DNA of 64,000 nt from Xylaria sp. FL1777 (Eukaryota > Ascomycota > Sordariomycetes > Xylariales > Xylariaceae). Numbering within the stretch: position 1 is the first letter of the stretch; every line of letters starts with the position of its first letter. Location of the stretch: contig MU400521.1 in the NCBI GenBank assembly GCA_022578965.1, forward strand, positions 310,001 to 374,000, in the 5' to 3' direction. A program made the position numbers and the translations under genes. Shown here piece by piece: positions 36,025 through 48,704 of the stretch. The notes beneath the pieces are model-generated. The model was not told the DNA's origin. It made no database searches and saw only the letters and a list, made by a program, of their open reading frames with translations.

Positions 36025-37267
36025 ATGGATCAAGAGCCTAACAACGCAGACCCTGCGCGATCGTCCAATTCTTCTGTGGGCACAGCAGACCCACGAACAC
36101 GATCGAACGCAGATTCCGGGGTACGAAAAATGGCCTCAGAGTGCTCCACAAGGGATCTTTACAGCATTGAAAGACGCCCTACATTTGGACAATGGGTTAA
36201 AGTCACATGGCTGGACATACTGACGTTAGTTTTCGTCGGAGGTTTTGCATTTCCAGTAGGCTATTTCAAAAATGTCAGAAACGCGTGTAGCTAACCCTGT
36301 GAAGGTATATTACCTAGCTCACCCAATTGGCATCCGAGTGTTCCCCTTAGACGTTCGGCTAGACGGAACCAACTCAACCACCGGCACCACCACCTCAGTT
36401 ATACCCCCTAGTTTTGCGTATCCGGCTCGGCCGCAGATGGTCAGCAACTGGCTAATCGCCATAATCGCCATCGCTTTTCCGACTGTCGTTATGTTGTTAA
36501 TGCAAATTTGGATTCGGAACTTCTGGGACTTAAACAATGGCCTGCTCGGATTTTGTTACTCCCTCCTAACATCCGCTGCGTTCCAGTCTACTGTAAAAGC
36601 ATTTGTCGGAGGGCTAAGACCCAACTTCTATGACGTCTGCAAGCCAGACAGTGAATGGGCGAGGAATCATGGTAATAAGAGCGGCCTAAATGGCATTGGC
36701 TTTCGCCGGGATATGTGGACTAAGGACGTCTGTACGATTACAGACACTGCCAAGCTGCGAAATGCAATGCAAGGCTTTCCGAGCGGCCACTCAACGACGA
36801 TGGTAGCCGCAATGGTATACATCTCTCTGTACCTCAACGCCAAGCTGAAGGTCCTCGCCAACTACCACACGCCCCTGTGGAAATTGATCGTTCTTGTCGT
36901 GCCTATCCTAGGCGCCGTGTTGCTGTGCGGGACTGTCATCATCGACAACACCCATAACTGGTACGATATTATCGGTGGCGCCACGATTGGGACTCTCGCG
37001 TCATTTGCGTCTTTCCGAATGGTTTACCCCAGCATCTTCAACTGGCGGATCAACCATATACCGCTCAACCGCAACACGCCGTTTGATTGGCAGTCGAGAC
37101 AGGACCTGGTCGTGACCACACGTGCTGGCTGGCGCTCCCAGCTGATGGAGAAGGATACTACCTCAGCACATGATTCGCGTCAGGACGGACTCGAAGGTGA
37201 CAATGGCACTGGATCCAGCACCCCAAGTCGCGTCAACCCCACCTACCAAGGAATAGGTTCATCGTAA
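36025..37267 (+). CDS. PAP2 superfamily membrane phosphatase (phosphatidic acid phosphatase-like)
   Basis: Integral membrane lipid-phosphate phosphatase family. Exons 36025-36255 and 36305-37267 give 397 aa; the 49-nt intron uses GTAGGC, a GCTAAC branch site and AAG as acceptor. Motif 1 is KAFVGGLRP (Lys175 to Pro183) and motif 2 is PSGHS (His239). Motif 3, normally SRxxxxxHxxxD, reads TVIIDNTHNWYD: His294 and Asp298 are kept, but the Arg is Val288. Hydrophobic segments include LDILTLVFVGGFAFP, WLIAIIAIAFPTVVMLL and the stretch LIVLVVPILGAVLL. Both termini are hydrophilic. It follows the SELO-like gene on the same strand. The Arg loss leaves catalytic activity uncertain. Confidence 0.85.
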
Positions 37268-38747
37268 CTAAGCTACACCGGAAGGATAGAATTATAGGAC
37301 TGCCGCTCATGTACTAGTTCGTGGCAGCGAAAATACGAACAGTATGGTTTGATAGTATTACTACAGTATAATCAAAATCTATGATAAGAGTCTAGGAGTG
37401 CAGTCCTGTGAACCTCTGATATATCTAAACTTGAGAATTTCAAGGAGGGCCTGTATTCCCGTGAATAAAACCTGGAATCTTCGACGGCCGTAACCCCAAT
37501 TTTGGGTTGCAGCGCAAATCAAGCCACACAGCCAAGCGCTAGATTCCGGGAAGTGCCTTATCTCCGTCTATAAGTCCTTATATATCCAGATTGCATGATC
37601 CGACTTAACTTAAGAAATGAGTGTTAACCATGACTGGCTTATATACGCAGAGTTAAATGATCGAGCTTGACAGACCTTCGTACGCATTAGTAAACTACCC
37701 TGATAATTTCTCGTTATCTTGTCACACTAGGAACTCGTACGGGCACCAAATAACACAACTAAACGTTATTTTGCTTGCCTTGCAAATAGTTAGCGCAAAT
37801 AAAATAAAACAATAACTAGAGCTTTATTGGAGAATATAAACAAAAAAAAAAGAGTTGAAAAAAACATACAACACCAGGGATTCGCTGGTCGTCACCGACC
37901 CAACTACTAATCTGGCAGTATCTGGCTTAGCTATGGGGGAGCGGACGGGACCCCGCGTTTTCCAGATCTTATGGTCGTATGTACTAGACGAACCTGTTAA
38001 TTGTGTATATATCCAAGGGTGGTGTTGCTACTTACCTCTCCTTCACAAGCCATTAACAACCCATTGCACTTCGGCCATGAAACGGCTATTGAAGTGGAGC
38101 AGTGAAAACTACACCAAGTTCACTAGTACTCCAGATGCAAGGAGATAAGCCATAGCCCATGCATCCAAGCACTAAAGTAACTTATGACTTGGGGAATAAG
38201 CGATCAACTGAAACGCAATATATTGATGTAAATAAAACGACCGTAATTGTCCTCTGTGTTAATCTTCCGTATCTTTGAAGCCAGTTGCTTCAAAATTCAG
38301 CGCAGCACTTATACCCTTATTTCCACTATATGACTCAGCCTAAACTTACTCACAAGGGCTAATTAGCCACCCTACTCTACTTCACTATTAAGATCGTTTA
38401 GGTTATTTACGTCAAATATTTGAACAATTCGGTCACAGAAGCTAGCCAAATCAGTTAAATTCGATTGTGTAAAAAATTGGAGTGCCTTAGAACAGTTGGT
38501 AAATAAACATTGGCGAACTTGTAGTTATACCAGGTAATATTTATTAAGTCTCCATTAGAAACTAAACTGACAACTCAGATTCTTGCTACCTTCTTTAGAA
38601 GCTAAAAGAAATCTGATCTTCCTTGTTTATTAGGATATTTCCACAAGTGTCAAGCAAAAGGGCTTAATATACTCAGAAATCTTTTCCGATTTCTTTCGCG
38701 CATGCTCATCTTGATATGCCGGTTCCGGGCGTTCTTTCAGACCTTCT
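37268..38747. other. intergenic between convergent PAP2 and SDR genes
   Basis: A+T-rich, about 1.5 kb. A 97-codon plus-strand frame at 37855 has no recognised domain and is not called. Confidence 0.45.
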
Positions 38748-39517
38748 TTAAATCTCAGACTCGAACCTAGTGTAACCCTTGCCCTTCACGAAAGTGGCCC
38801 ACCAGGGCAGGTTGCCCTCATGACTAGCCAGTAGCTCATAAAATTCACCGTGGGCGGGTCCGTCAACGTTGTCCATCGGAGTCGTACCGTCCTCGTTACG
38901 CTCGTCCGCATAGTAGAAGCTAGGAGCGCAGAGCTTATCAGGAACTATTCGCACATATAATTGGATACGGGAGTTACTTACCGGTATCCCTTTACCGCAT
39001 ATGTAGCATCAGCCACACCGAGCCAGTACGCCGAAGCAGACTTGCCGATGCCTAAATTAATGGAAAACGGCACGGGAATTATTTTAACGTTTAGGACATT
39101 GCCCGTGTAGATAAATGATTTCTTAATATCCGCCGGGAGCGATTCCCATCCGGCGACTGCTTGCTGTGCAGCGACATAAGCGCTTACGGTGTTGATGTTA
39201 AAGTCGGTTACCATATTCTCGACTGGGACCGAGAGGGGAAAGTCATAATCTGGGGGGATTGTCCACGCTGCGGCGTTGTAGATGACAACACTAGGAGGCG
39301 ACTTGAATTCTACTTTGAGTGCATCGAAAACGGCTGGAATAGTGTCTGGCTTGGCCAAGTCTGCCTTGAGGGACAGGTATCCTTCGGGGGTTTTGCCGCC
39401 GGTTCCGCTTCTAGAGGCGATGGCGATTTTGTAGCCTTTGCTGGCGAACCTCTGGGCCACAAAGGCACCAATTCGAGGACCAGAGCCGAGGATCAGTGCA
39501 ACTGGGACGACTGCCAT
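38748..39517 (-). CDS. short-chain dehydrogenase-like protein with atypical active site
   Basis: Rossmann-fold NAD(P)-binding protein. Exons 39517-38982 and 38919-38748 give 235 aa; the 62-nt intron was placed so that GYR-FYYADER is continuous. The nearer AG, at GCGAATAG, would lead straight into a stop. The dinucleotide loop is ALILGSGPRIGAFVA near the N-terminus, and YNAAAW corresponds to the NNAG motif. The usual Tyr-x-x-x-Lys is not found: the expected place reads SASAYWLGVAD. This is a recurring feature of a fungal SDR-like subfamily with a conserved RFYYADER segment, as I recall it. Catalytic role unknown. Confidence 0.8.
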
Positions 39518-42141
39518 TTCGTATGTATTTCGAGATTGGCTAGAGTGGTTTGCAAGAAAGATATACGATTACTCAAAAATTATTGCGCTAATGAATAGAC
39601 TCAAGCTGCCCTCCAATTAAGACACCTGCTTTCTATTTATGCTGAAGATGTAAAATAACACATTCAGTGTTGGTTTTTCAACTACGTCTTTTGATTCTAG
39701 GATTTATAATCAAGTTTTGGGTGATGTTACGTGATTGGTGTTCTTACTGCTAGGCTGACGAATCCAGAAGTCCAGAATAGGCTACGATGAGATGCATTAC
39801 CGTATGCCGCAATTAATATTCCTAAAAATTAGCTCTAGTGGATTCATTCAGTCTACGATGCAACCTTAATTGAATATACGAAAACTTCGTATCTCAGTCT
39901 CCTCAAGTAGTTCTTCGAGATACACGAGCCGCGCACGGAATTGTTTGTCGAAGCTGAGCCCAAGTTCGCTAGTCATGTTCAGTCCAGAGTAACTTCTCAC
40001 ATCTACTAAGCCCATGGCCCCAGTAAAGATGTTAGAAATCAACGTCTAACCCCGAATAATTAAGTAATCCCCGGTTAGTATGTTGTACACCAAGGAGTAG
40101 ACAGACTAGGGGGTGAAGCCCCTTGATGAAGAAGTTGTCTGCTTGTCAGTGTGGTAATATTCTATACGGTGTCCTTCTATTTTAGCTCACGTCGCTGCTA
40201 CATCCTCCATGTGCGCAGAGTGCGAAAAGACACGAAAATATTCTGCGTACGCTCAGCTAGCAGAGATCAGTCAGGAGATCACAACATACGTCAGACTTAA
40301 CGCTATTGTCACGTTTCCCGCTCATTAGAGAGACGTTTCAAGGAATATTATATCAAGACTGCGGAGCGTTGCTCGACAGGCATTTCCGGTCTTGGACCAT
40401 ATCCTTCTAGTCAAAGTCAGCGCCAGCTTAGCTAACCCGAGGTGTGTGAAAGATTGTGGGCTATCTCTGATGTAACTCCGAGTAGGTGACATTACCGATA
40501 TGGGGAAGTCCTGGGGGAGCAAAGTTGCTCTAGTAACTAGTGACAGGAGAAACTCGAATGATGTGTTTTAGAAAACGGGCAGTATCAGTTGTTGTGTTCA
40601 TGTTATATCAACACATCAGCTAATAGTCCTTTACTTATAGGTAGTCGCAAATCTGCCTAAACCCGCAATATTCATATATCTGCTTCATGGCATAGAACTA
40701 TCCAATGTACTCTATAAATATAGCACGCGGACTGTACGAGTTAGAACTTGCCTGAGGTTCTTTACACATTGTTGTGTCTCCGGTAGTATTTAGTATTAAG
40801 ACTTCAGACTAAACCGCCAACAAGTCTTTTGTCCAGCTTCAATAACTCCGTGATAGCTACTGTCTTGCACCGTAGTCTCTCCCCTAGGCCGTATTTTCTT
40901 AGCTTGTGGAAGATTTCCTATAGAGCTCTGATTACCTACCCAGGAAAAAAGAGCTTATCGAGCGAAGTAACATCTATACTCTGTGGGAAGCATTATTTTG
41001 AGATGTTAGGACTATATTGTAGCATCACCCAAGACTTTGGTAATTCTTCCACAAACATCAAGTAATGACATATTCCCATTGATTAACTATAGAAAATCCG
41101 AATAACAGAAGGAATTCTACTTCTTAGCTGGCATGAATATCGAATCGTACTTCTTGGTCATAGTTATAATACTCTCATTGCCAAGTGCAACCCTAAATCA
41201 TGGCGCCCTATACTGTCGAATAATCCATGCTCACTGTGTGCAGTCCATGCCAAGGACAAGGATCATGCAAAACAGCTTAGTTATCGTATTTAGGTACCTA
41301 TTCTAGAATATACAACGATAGTGCAGTCGATGAATTTAAGTGAATGTCATTGGCCAGCCCCAATTCGAGCTACTGCATGGCATTCATTAGAGCCAGGAAC
41401 CGGCCGAGAGTGTGCCGTAGAGTCTATTTTGACTTCTGTCACCTCGGATCATGTTGGTTTGTACATGAGTTCTGCTACGTCGAGAAAGGAAAATCTGGTA
41501 CGACCAGAGAGGGAACCTGCTCTCTGCATTTCAACTTGTATTGCCTACCTCTTACCTAGCTAGTACCTGCTGTATGCGGGTGCAGCGGTGATGTTACGCA
41601 AACTGGCAAGCTGGCATGTTGCGGGGAAGGGGGAAGGGAGAGGAAGGAGTAATCCGGCTGACCTTAGGTAAGTATGTTTGCACTTGCAAACATTAGCAGC
41701 ACTATTGCCTTGTCTTAGCCTTGCCATTTCCTATTGCACGAATCAAAATCGAATGCAGCTGCCAACCTATGCTCTGTTTAACATGGCGTAAGTCCCGTGG
41801 TACATGTTTGCCTTTGTCTTCTGACGCACGCTAGGCCGATCACAATGTCGATACACAATGTCAATACGTGGGGGCTTTCAGGTCAGGCTGTACAAAGCAC
41901 CGACAGCATCTGAGCAGAGCAGCACATCAATAGGCAGAGGTGCAGCCGACAACTGCTTGGGTTCTTTGCGGATTTCCCAGCCTACTTTGACTGTTACTGT
42001 TCAATCGCCGTGTTGCTCTTGTTTCACTCTTGTATTCAAGGAACTTGAGATTACCACCCGCCTACATGTAACACTATGGAACGAACTACATCATCTAAAC
42101 AGCAAAGAAATCACGGTTGCGGCATTCATAATTCACTCTCC
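39518..42141. other. intergenic, gene-free
   Basis: About 2.6 kb, mostly A+T-rich. Open frames at 40.3, 40.8 and 41.3 kb are short and lack any motif. The promoter of the histidine phosphatase lies at the right end. Confidence 0.5.
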
Positions 42142-43094
42142 ATGGCGCCTGTCATCGACGTAATCCGACATGCCGAGTCCACGCACAACATATCAGGCAA
42201 CGCCTACGAGCGTGACCCAGACCTGACTGCCCACGGCGAATGGCAAGCGTACTTCCTAGGAAAGACTTATCCATTCATGAACAAGATAAGCCACGTTGTG
42301 TCATCGCCCATGCGGCGCGCCATCCGCACGGCCCTCATTGCCTTCGAACGTGTGTTGCTGGAGGGCAAGAAGGCCATCTTGCTGCCAGAGCTGCAAGAGA
42401 CTGGCATACAACCAAGCGATATGGGACAGCCACCAGACGCTCTAGAGGTTGTCTTTCGCCCTCAGATTGACACTAGTCGTAAGTAACCCGTAGTGTCATC
42501 TTGTTAATTTTTTCACCGCATTGAAACTATAAATGTTCCTCATCGGATCAAAGCGCCACCTTTGTGCCACTTTCTGCAATTCCGAAACACCTACATGTGA
42601 TACTCGGAAAGAGGAAACTAACTTCAAATGTTGCAGTCCTCGATCGCAAGTGGTTCCTTAAGAGCCAGGACTCCAAGTATATTCCCGACGTGGCGCTCGT
42701 AGAGGCGCGTGCGCGCGAGGCGAGAGTTTTCCTGAGGGAACTCGCGCAGAGCGGACCTGACGATGCACATATTGTCGTAGTGAGCCACGGCGGGTTTCTA
42801 CACTTCCTGACGGAGAGCTACTCGTGTTTGACGGAAGGGCACTTCACGACTTATAATAACACAACAGTGCAAAGTTTTCAATTCGTCGATCTATATGGGA
42901 CTGACCCCGATGCCAAGATGATCGAGACGAAGGAGAATTGTAAGAGATTGAATTTGGGCCCCTTTATGAAGATGAGTGATGAGGAGAAGAAGCTTTGCAA
43001 GTCGTATGCTGTTGCGAGGATTGAGGCACAGAAAAGGGACTTTGAGAAAGCGACGAGTTCTAACCGACCTCCGGTTCAGACTCACGTGTTCTAG
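42142..43094 (+). CDS. histidine phosphatase superfamily protein (phosphoglycerate mutase-like)
   Basis: Branch-1 histidine phosphatase fold. Exons 42142-42478 and 42637-43094 (intron 158 nt, GTAAGT donor, TTGCAG acceptor) give 264 aa. RHAES with His10 is the phosphoacceptor motif, SSPMRRAIRTA supplies the second conserved Arg, and SHGGFLH (His163) is the second catalytic histidine. The acidic residue typical of the mid-region may be in LPELQETG. The frame is open upstream to an ATG at 42076, which would add 22 residues; the start at 42142 puts RHAE at the usual distance from the N-terminus. The C-terminal 60 residues are charged. Substrate cannot be predicted; true glycolytic mutases are longer-motif members. 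Confidence 0.88.
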
Positions 43095-43338
43095 ATCTGT
43101 GTACCGTATGGCTGGATCGAGGCGGGACAAGCCGATTGGCTGACCAAGAAGTCTGAGCTAAATTAGCAACTTAAAGATATAGAGTATAATAATACAACAA
43201 GGCAGGGTCAGTTCAGCTCTGCTCTGTTAGTTAGGAGAATTGTTAAATTTATTAATGCTACTGGCACAAATGATATAATGGGAAACACTAGGACTAAGCT
43301 TAATGGTACGTGAAATGAGACCTTTATCATAAGGATAT

Positions 43339-44953
43339 TTACGATAGTGTGACCGTTCCAGGTACAGGGAGCTCCAAGTCAAGGAGGTATTTATTTGTCA
43401 CATTCGTAGTCTCCCCTCCGAGGAGGTAGCTCGTGTGACCGCTTCCATTGCGCGTCAAGAGGACGGCGTTCTGGATCTCAAACTGGAGGCCGAGCGCCCA
43501 CGTGTACGAGGTAGAGGGATCATACAGCGAATTCACCATCAGAAGCTTGACCTTGCCCTCGTAGACGATGGGCGCCGGGGGGTTGCTCAAAGGCGCCGGC
43601 CACCCGATGCATGAAGTCTGCAGCTTGTAACTTTGGCAGGGGCCGAGAGTCAGTGGGCTGAACACCGCGGCCAGGTTCTCTTTCTCGACCACATCTGCCA
43701 AGTCCTTCGAGGCATGTCCCCAGTCCTGGCAGCCGATGGCCGTTCCCGCGTATAAATAGGAGTCTTCGTAAGCGTCGCCAATCGCGATCTGATTGAATTC
43801 GGATATGATGGTCGCGTTGCCATTGTCGGCTTCGAGGAGGCCCTGTCCCAGAGCCGGCCAATTTCGCTGCGAGATGAGGAATCCCTGGACCGTGAAGAGG
43901 AGATCCTCTTCCGTGACGTCGGAGCGGCACGATACGTCGTCGCATCCAGGCGCCGAGATCGGGGCAGCAGCAGCCTTGTCTCGGACGCTCGTGAAGACAG
44001 CCTCGACGTCCTTCCCTTGCAGAGCGCAATCTTCCGTCGAGGTGCACCAGTTGAAGAACTGCTTCAGCGTCGCCTCGTACGTCGCTGATTCAATGAGGAG
44101 ATTGCTGGACTCCGACTGCGAACGCTGCAGGTTGCCGTCGAGGACAAGCGCCCGGAAACTGTCGGGGAACAGCGCCGCGTACTGACTGAACAGCTGGCTG
44201 CCATACGACAGACCCAAAAAGGTGGCCTTCTCTCCGAGAGCCAGGCGCACCGCTTCATGGTCCTTCGCAGCGCTTATGGTGTCGACGTAGTTGACGAGGG
44301 GTCCCGTCTTCTCCAAACAGTTGTTGCCCAGATCCCTGTTGTACTGGACGAGGGCCTCGTATTCCTCTTGCGTCTTGGGCATGAACTTGACGCGCTTGTT
44401 GAAGGCTGCGGGGTCGCATTGCACGGGCGTGCTGATGCCGACGCCACGGGGATCAAGGCCAATGATGTCGAACTTGGCGAGGATTTCAGGAGCAATCCTG
44501 CCGTTCAAGTTTGAGACTAGGCTCGTTGCCTGGCCACCTGGTCCACCGGGGTTGACGAATAGGTACCCGATGCGGTTTGCTTTGTCTCCCGCCTCTAGAC
44601 GCACCATCCCCAACTCAATCGTCTCATTCCGGTACGTGTGGATGTAATTCCAGTTCAATGGGACACGGAATGTCGCACAGGTGAGAGGCGCAGGGAACTG
44701 GTCGGAGCAAGGCCCCCATTTGATGCTCTGCCCGGATTGCTTCACCCATTGCTGTACCGCATCGTTGCTGCCTGGTTTATTATCGGTAGCCAACGGCGCG
44801 GCTGTTTATGAAATTAGAATTAGTAATCGCGATTTATGGTAGATAATATGAGGAGGTTGGGGAAAACAAGAGACTTAGAGACTTAGGGAACTGACCTCGC
44901 CCAAAGGAGGCGGCAGCGATGCCTGCGACAATGAGTTGACTTAGACGCGCCAT
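43339..44953 (-). CDS. secreted S33-family serine peptidase (TAP-like alpha/beta hydrolase)
   Basis: Alpha/beta-hydrolase related to tripeptidyl/prolyl aminopeptidases, probably releasing short N-terminal peptides outside the cell. Exons 44953-44896 and 44801-43339 give 506 aa. The short first exon encodes a signal peptide (MARLSQLIVAGIAAASFGRA); the intron joins it in phase to APLATDNKPG. Family landmarks: VNPGGPGG (oxyanion region), GLDPRGVGIS, nucleophile elbow GLSYGSQ with Ser218, Asp447 in SLYDPSTS and His475 in GSGHTSY. Cysteine pairs and NxS/T sites (for example NAT, NGS, NVT) fit a secreted protein. The coding sequence is more G+C-rich than the flanks. Confidence 0.92.
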
Positions 44954-45734
44954 TGTCTTCGCTTGAGGCTTGAAGAGAGGACGTTGAATGTGAACTCGAG
45001 CTGAGGTGATTAGGCAGCGAGCGCTAATATGAGGATCTGCAGATCCTACGTCGCTTTATCCCGAGTATCTTCTTAAGGCCGAGACAGAGCAACTGGCCCG
45101 AAGTGTGACATAATACAGCAAGCAGAAGACGAATCGGTCTTTGCAGTTCAGAGGCAGCGTTTATATACCTCTTACGGCTTTTATAGTAGACATTATCGTA
45201 TATGAAAGCAGCAAATCTTACTTACTAAGTACTTACGTACCAACCTACCTACCTGAATGGAGTAAGCTTACACTGCCCTCTTGAATTGCCATATCGAGTA
45301 TAAATATAAACAAAGCCCCGGCAACCCCTGCTATAACTTACATGTAGCTTGATAGTTAAGTAGACATAATGAAGTAAACCAAGGAACCAGTTATTCCAGG
45401 ATTGATAGACCATACATCTTGGATTACCTATTCTAAACTAAAATTATCTAAGTAGTGACTAATTATAGCACCATGCTAACTCCATTGTAGCGCGCTATAG
45501 CGGCTTATTCAGCACGCAGCACCCAAGTCATTAATTGGATTGATTCTGCTTGAAAATCTCCCGCCAGCGTTATACTTTCTTGTCATTCGATTTCTCTTTA
45601 AGAGTACAACAATGAAAAAGAAAGCTCCCTCAAGAATCAACAACACTATTATTATACTATAACCTCAGCAGGATGCTGGCACATACTGATACTGTTATGC
45701 AGCCCATTAAATGAGAGCACAAAAAAAGGAAAAA
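44954..45734. other. intergenic between S33 peptidase and tRNA-Gly
   Basis: Peptidase promoter side, then A+T-rich DNA. Near 45225-45256 is a TACTTACGTACC/ACCTACCTACC tract of the dispersed motif type. No gene seen. Confidence 0.5.
45721..45734 (-). terminator. RNA polymerase III terminator of tRNA-Gly
   Basis: Read on the minus strand, the bases right after the tRNA 3' end are a T-rich run (TTTT, CC, then seven T), the usual Pol III stop signal. Confidence 0.6.
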
Positions 45735-45805
45735 TGCATCAGCCGTGAATCGAACACGGGGCCCATCGATGGCAACGATGGATTTTACCACTAAACCACT
45801 GATGC
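45735..45805 (-). tRNA. tRNA-Gly (anticodon GCC)
   Basis: A 71-nt cloverleaf with no intron. On the minus strand the acceptor stem GCATCAG pairs with CTGATGC and is followed by discriminator A. The D arm contains TGGTTTAGTGGTA (box A), the anticodon loop is TTGCCAT with GCC at positions 34-36 and a CATCG/CGATG stem, and the T arm holds GTTCGATTC (box B) with CCGTG/CACGG pairing. Confidence 0.97.
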
Positions 45806-46978
45806 GTAGATTTCATGGTCAATAGACATTTGTGTTGAATGAGAAAATAACACTATGTTGGAAGGGAATAGATTCATCAGCCAAATTTTTCCATCGTGGG
45901 AATAATTCCTGTGCTAGTCATAGGGAAGTGGAAAAATTAGCTCAGAAAATGCACTATTAACACTTTAAACACTATACTAACCCTGTCCAGTTGCCCACTC
46001 CATACTGTGGCGTTTATAAGCTAACTTGCTGTTCATTTAGACGAGGAGGGCACGTGGAACCAAGTTATCGTCTCAATGTGAAGTCACTTCTTAACAAGCT
46101 AAGTGCAAAGAGTTCAGTTGCTGAGGTACAGGGGAGAGATCATAAATATGAAATGACTGGGCGACTCACTAAATACCTAGAATGGCTGGGATTTCTAGGC
46201 CGCATTCATGCCAATCAATTATACATGTAATTCAACTATAACTCCCAAGTTTCCATTTAATCCATGACCAGGGCAATCGTCGCATGCTCGCAAGATTATT
46301 ATCATAACAACTTCATTTCTTTATAAGGCATTGCATACAAAGTTATAGCACTGAGAACTTTGAACGACTCTACAGCAACATACATATTTACTTGGAATCA
46401 TATGTGACTGATAGTTCTGCTAGCTCTCATATACGTGCTATACCTGCGCTATAGAGTATATAAGCTGGGCCAGTTTATAAGGTTCTAGAATGACTTCGAT
46501 CTAAAGCACTCTAACACAAGGAGCGCGGCTTCAGCATTGTGGTGTCTTCCAAATTGACCACCCTAGCTGTGTCCTACTTACTTGTATGAGGAATTCGATT
46601 TGTCACACCTTTGCTACTTGTTGTATGTAAGGTCACTAAGCAACTGCTCTTATTGAAATGCGAACTTCGCATCCTTCTCATACCTACTTAAGTAAGCATT
46701 GACTCTTGCCTACATATATACATATGTGTGTAACGCCTTCTCAATTCTACTTTATAGAGAAGCACATGACATCACATCACTCAACGCCAAAACTTGAGGA
46801 CAACTTAAGTAGCTAGGATTATGGCTGTCTAATTAAATCCAATATTCACTCCATGTGATCTTCAGTAAAATTTATCATATTGGCTCTCCCGTTTACTCAC
46901 TCATTCTTCATTCTTCATTCTTCCATTAGCTACCACCCCTCAGTCATAAAATATTCCAACGGTCCAACGTTAATAACT
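45806..46978. other. intergenic between tRNA-Gly and SET pseudogene
   Basis: A+T-rich, about 1.2 kb. A 79-codon frame at 45991 (plus) has no recognisable motif and is not called. Confidence 0.45.
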
Positions 46979-48029
46979 ATGTTGCAGCCAACAGACTACA
47001 CAACTACAACTGAGACGACAGGCGACACGCCTTCAACCGAGCTCACAGGCGAAACGTCCATCACTGGGACAATAGGCGAAACGCCTATAAATGACTGTAA
47101 CACGACCCATCACGTTCTACGGTAAAGCTCACTTCTGATTAAATCCAGATCTGGTCCAGAAAGCCTCGAGATACGGAGGCGTCGGATTATTTACAACCCG
47201 TCCTATCCCACGCGGCTATGTTGTCCTCGTCGATTACCTCTTATTCCATGTACAGAGCTCTAAGACAACTTGGGCTATCCCTGTAGTCGAGGAATATTTG
47301 AAGCTCCATTATGTTAATCGAATCGCATATTTGGATCTCACGTACAATGGAGACAAAATCCCCCCGGCGTTCCGTTATAACGAATGCCTGGTTGTCCAGG
47401 CCATTTTTTTTGCAAACGCCTGCTCAATAGGCCCGGACAGATACGGCATTTTTCTTCAATACAGCAGACTCAATCATTCTTGCACACCGAACGTTGCTAC
47501 GATATTTCATAAAAGCACTCGTTTAATATATGTCCGCGCGGCGAGAGATCTATTCGAAGGAGAGGAAGTACTGGTTGCATAGCGACACACCCAACTTGAC
47601 TCAACATACGCAGAGCGCGCCACAACACTACCATTCGAGTGCAAATGCCTAGCTTGTAGTTCCTCATACAGGGGAATATCGGACAATAATCGGACACGTA
47701 TCAAGTCTATATGCAACTATCTTCTCTCTTGTATACGCTACTTGTGGGAATCCTCAACTCCCCTTGAACCCGCTTTTGGGGTTCAAGCTTTAAACCTATC
47801 ACAAGAATTGCTCTTGCTAGTAAAAGGCGAAAATCTTTATTCATACATTGGCCTGGCCTACGAATTCTTTTGTTTCTTTCACATTCATTCTGGTCGGAAG
47901 CACGAATCGGCGCGAGTAATTTTCTTAGCAAGCAAGGAACGGAAAGAATTGTATGGAGAGGCGACCATGACCATAAAGCACCTTGTACAAGTATGGTACA
48001 ATAAAACGCGACACGGAGCATGGAATTAA
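46979..48029 (+). pseudogene. SET-domain protein gene interrupted by an in-frame TAG
   Basis: Probable lysine methyltransferase-like protein. Exon 1 (46979-47096) encodes a Thr-rich leader; a 52-nt intron (donor GTAACA, acceptor CCAG at 47148) joins it in phase to exon 2, which reads KASRYGGVGLFTTRPIPRG, the start of a SET domain. Further on come YSRLNHSCTPNV (the SET NHSCxPN signature) and GEEVLVA, then TAG at 47580-47582. The same frame continues open for another 148 codons after the TAG and contains FECKCLAC, a post-SET-like CxCxxC. Total length with the stop counted as one residue would be 332. Because the frame beyond the stop is intact and homologous-looking, this is either a young pseudogene, a base error or read-through. 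The exon 1 assignment is less certain than exon 2. Confidence 0.7.
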
Positions 48030-48704
48030 GCAGGCAAAAACAAGAAGTCATTAATAAAGGATTCTATGCATAAAATAACAGTTAAATAACTGCCAGACAC
48101 TGTTTTATTACTAGCTCTGTGTTTGGTGGTGCCGCGGCTATCAAAAAGAAAAGAAAGACAGACACACAAAGTCTTTGGGTCCCAAGGTTATTTCAATTAA
48201 GGACGGCGAGATCATAGTGGCGTGAAGGTTAAGATAAACGATCGAGTCGGAAGGACCAAGGAGGTCAGGGGTGAGAACGAGAAGACAAGTAAATAAGGGA
48301 AGTAATGAATCCAACGACGACAGCAAGACTGGTGGTCCTGAAAATAAGTAAGGGCGGCGAGGTCAATAGAGCAATACCATCATAGCCATACGAATATATT
48401 TATTCTATGCCAACCTTACCCGGGACTTAATGTAGCCAAAAGTTTGACCTCCTCAGAACTCAAGCATATTTGCATTTCGTGAGTTGTATTTTCTCGGCTT
48501 TCATAAAAATTAATTTATCGGGATCGGCTTCGTGTATATAAACCCTCTGACTCTTGTTTTTAAGCCATTTGAGGTCGGTGGGTATATGAGAAAGCGAGTA
48601 GTCTCGAGCTTAAGCTTCTCTCTACTCTTAGTTGGGTGAAGTACCTAGATACCTAGTAGTTTATCAACTGAGCGTATATCACTAAAGGCATCTCTTCTGT
48701 GTAT

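Noticed and set aside
37855..38148. 97-codon frame containing GLAMGERTGPRVFQILWSYV
   Set aside because: It looked vaguely familiar as a recurrent fungal intergenic string, but I could not name a family, so it is not called.
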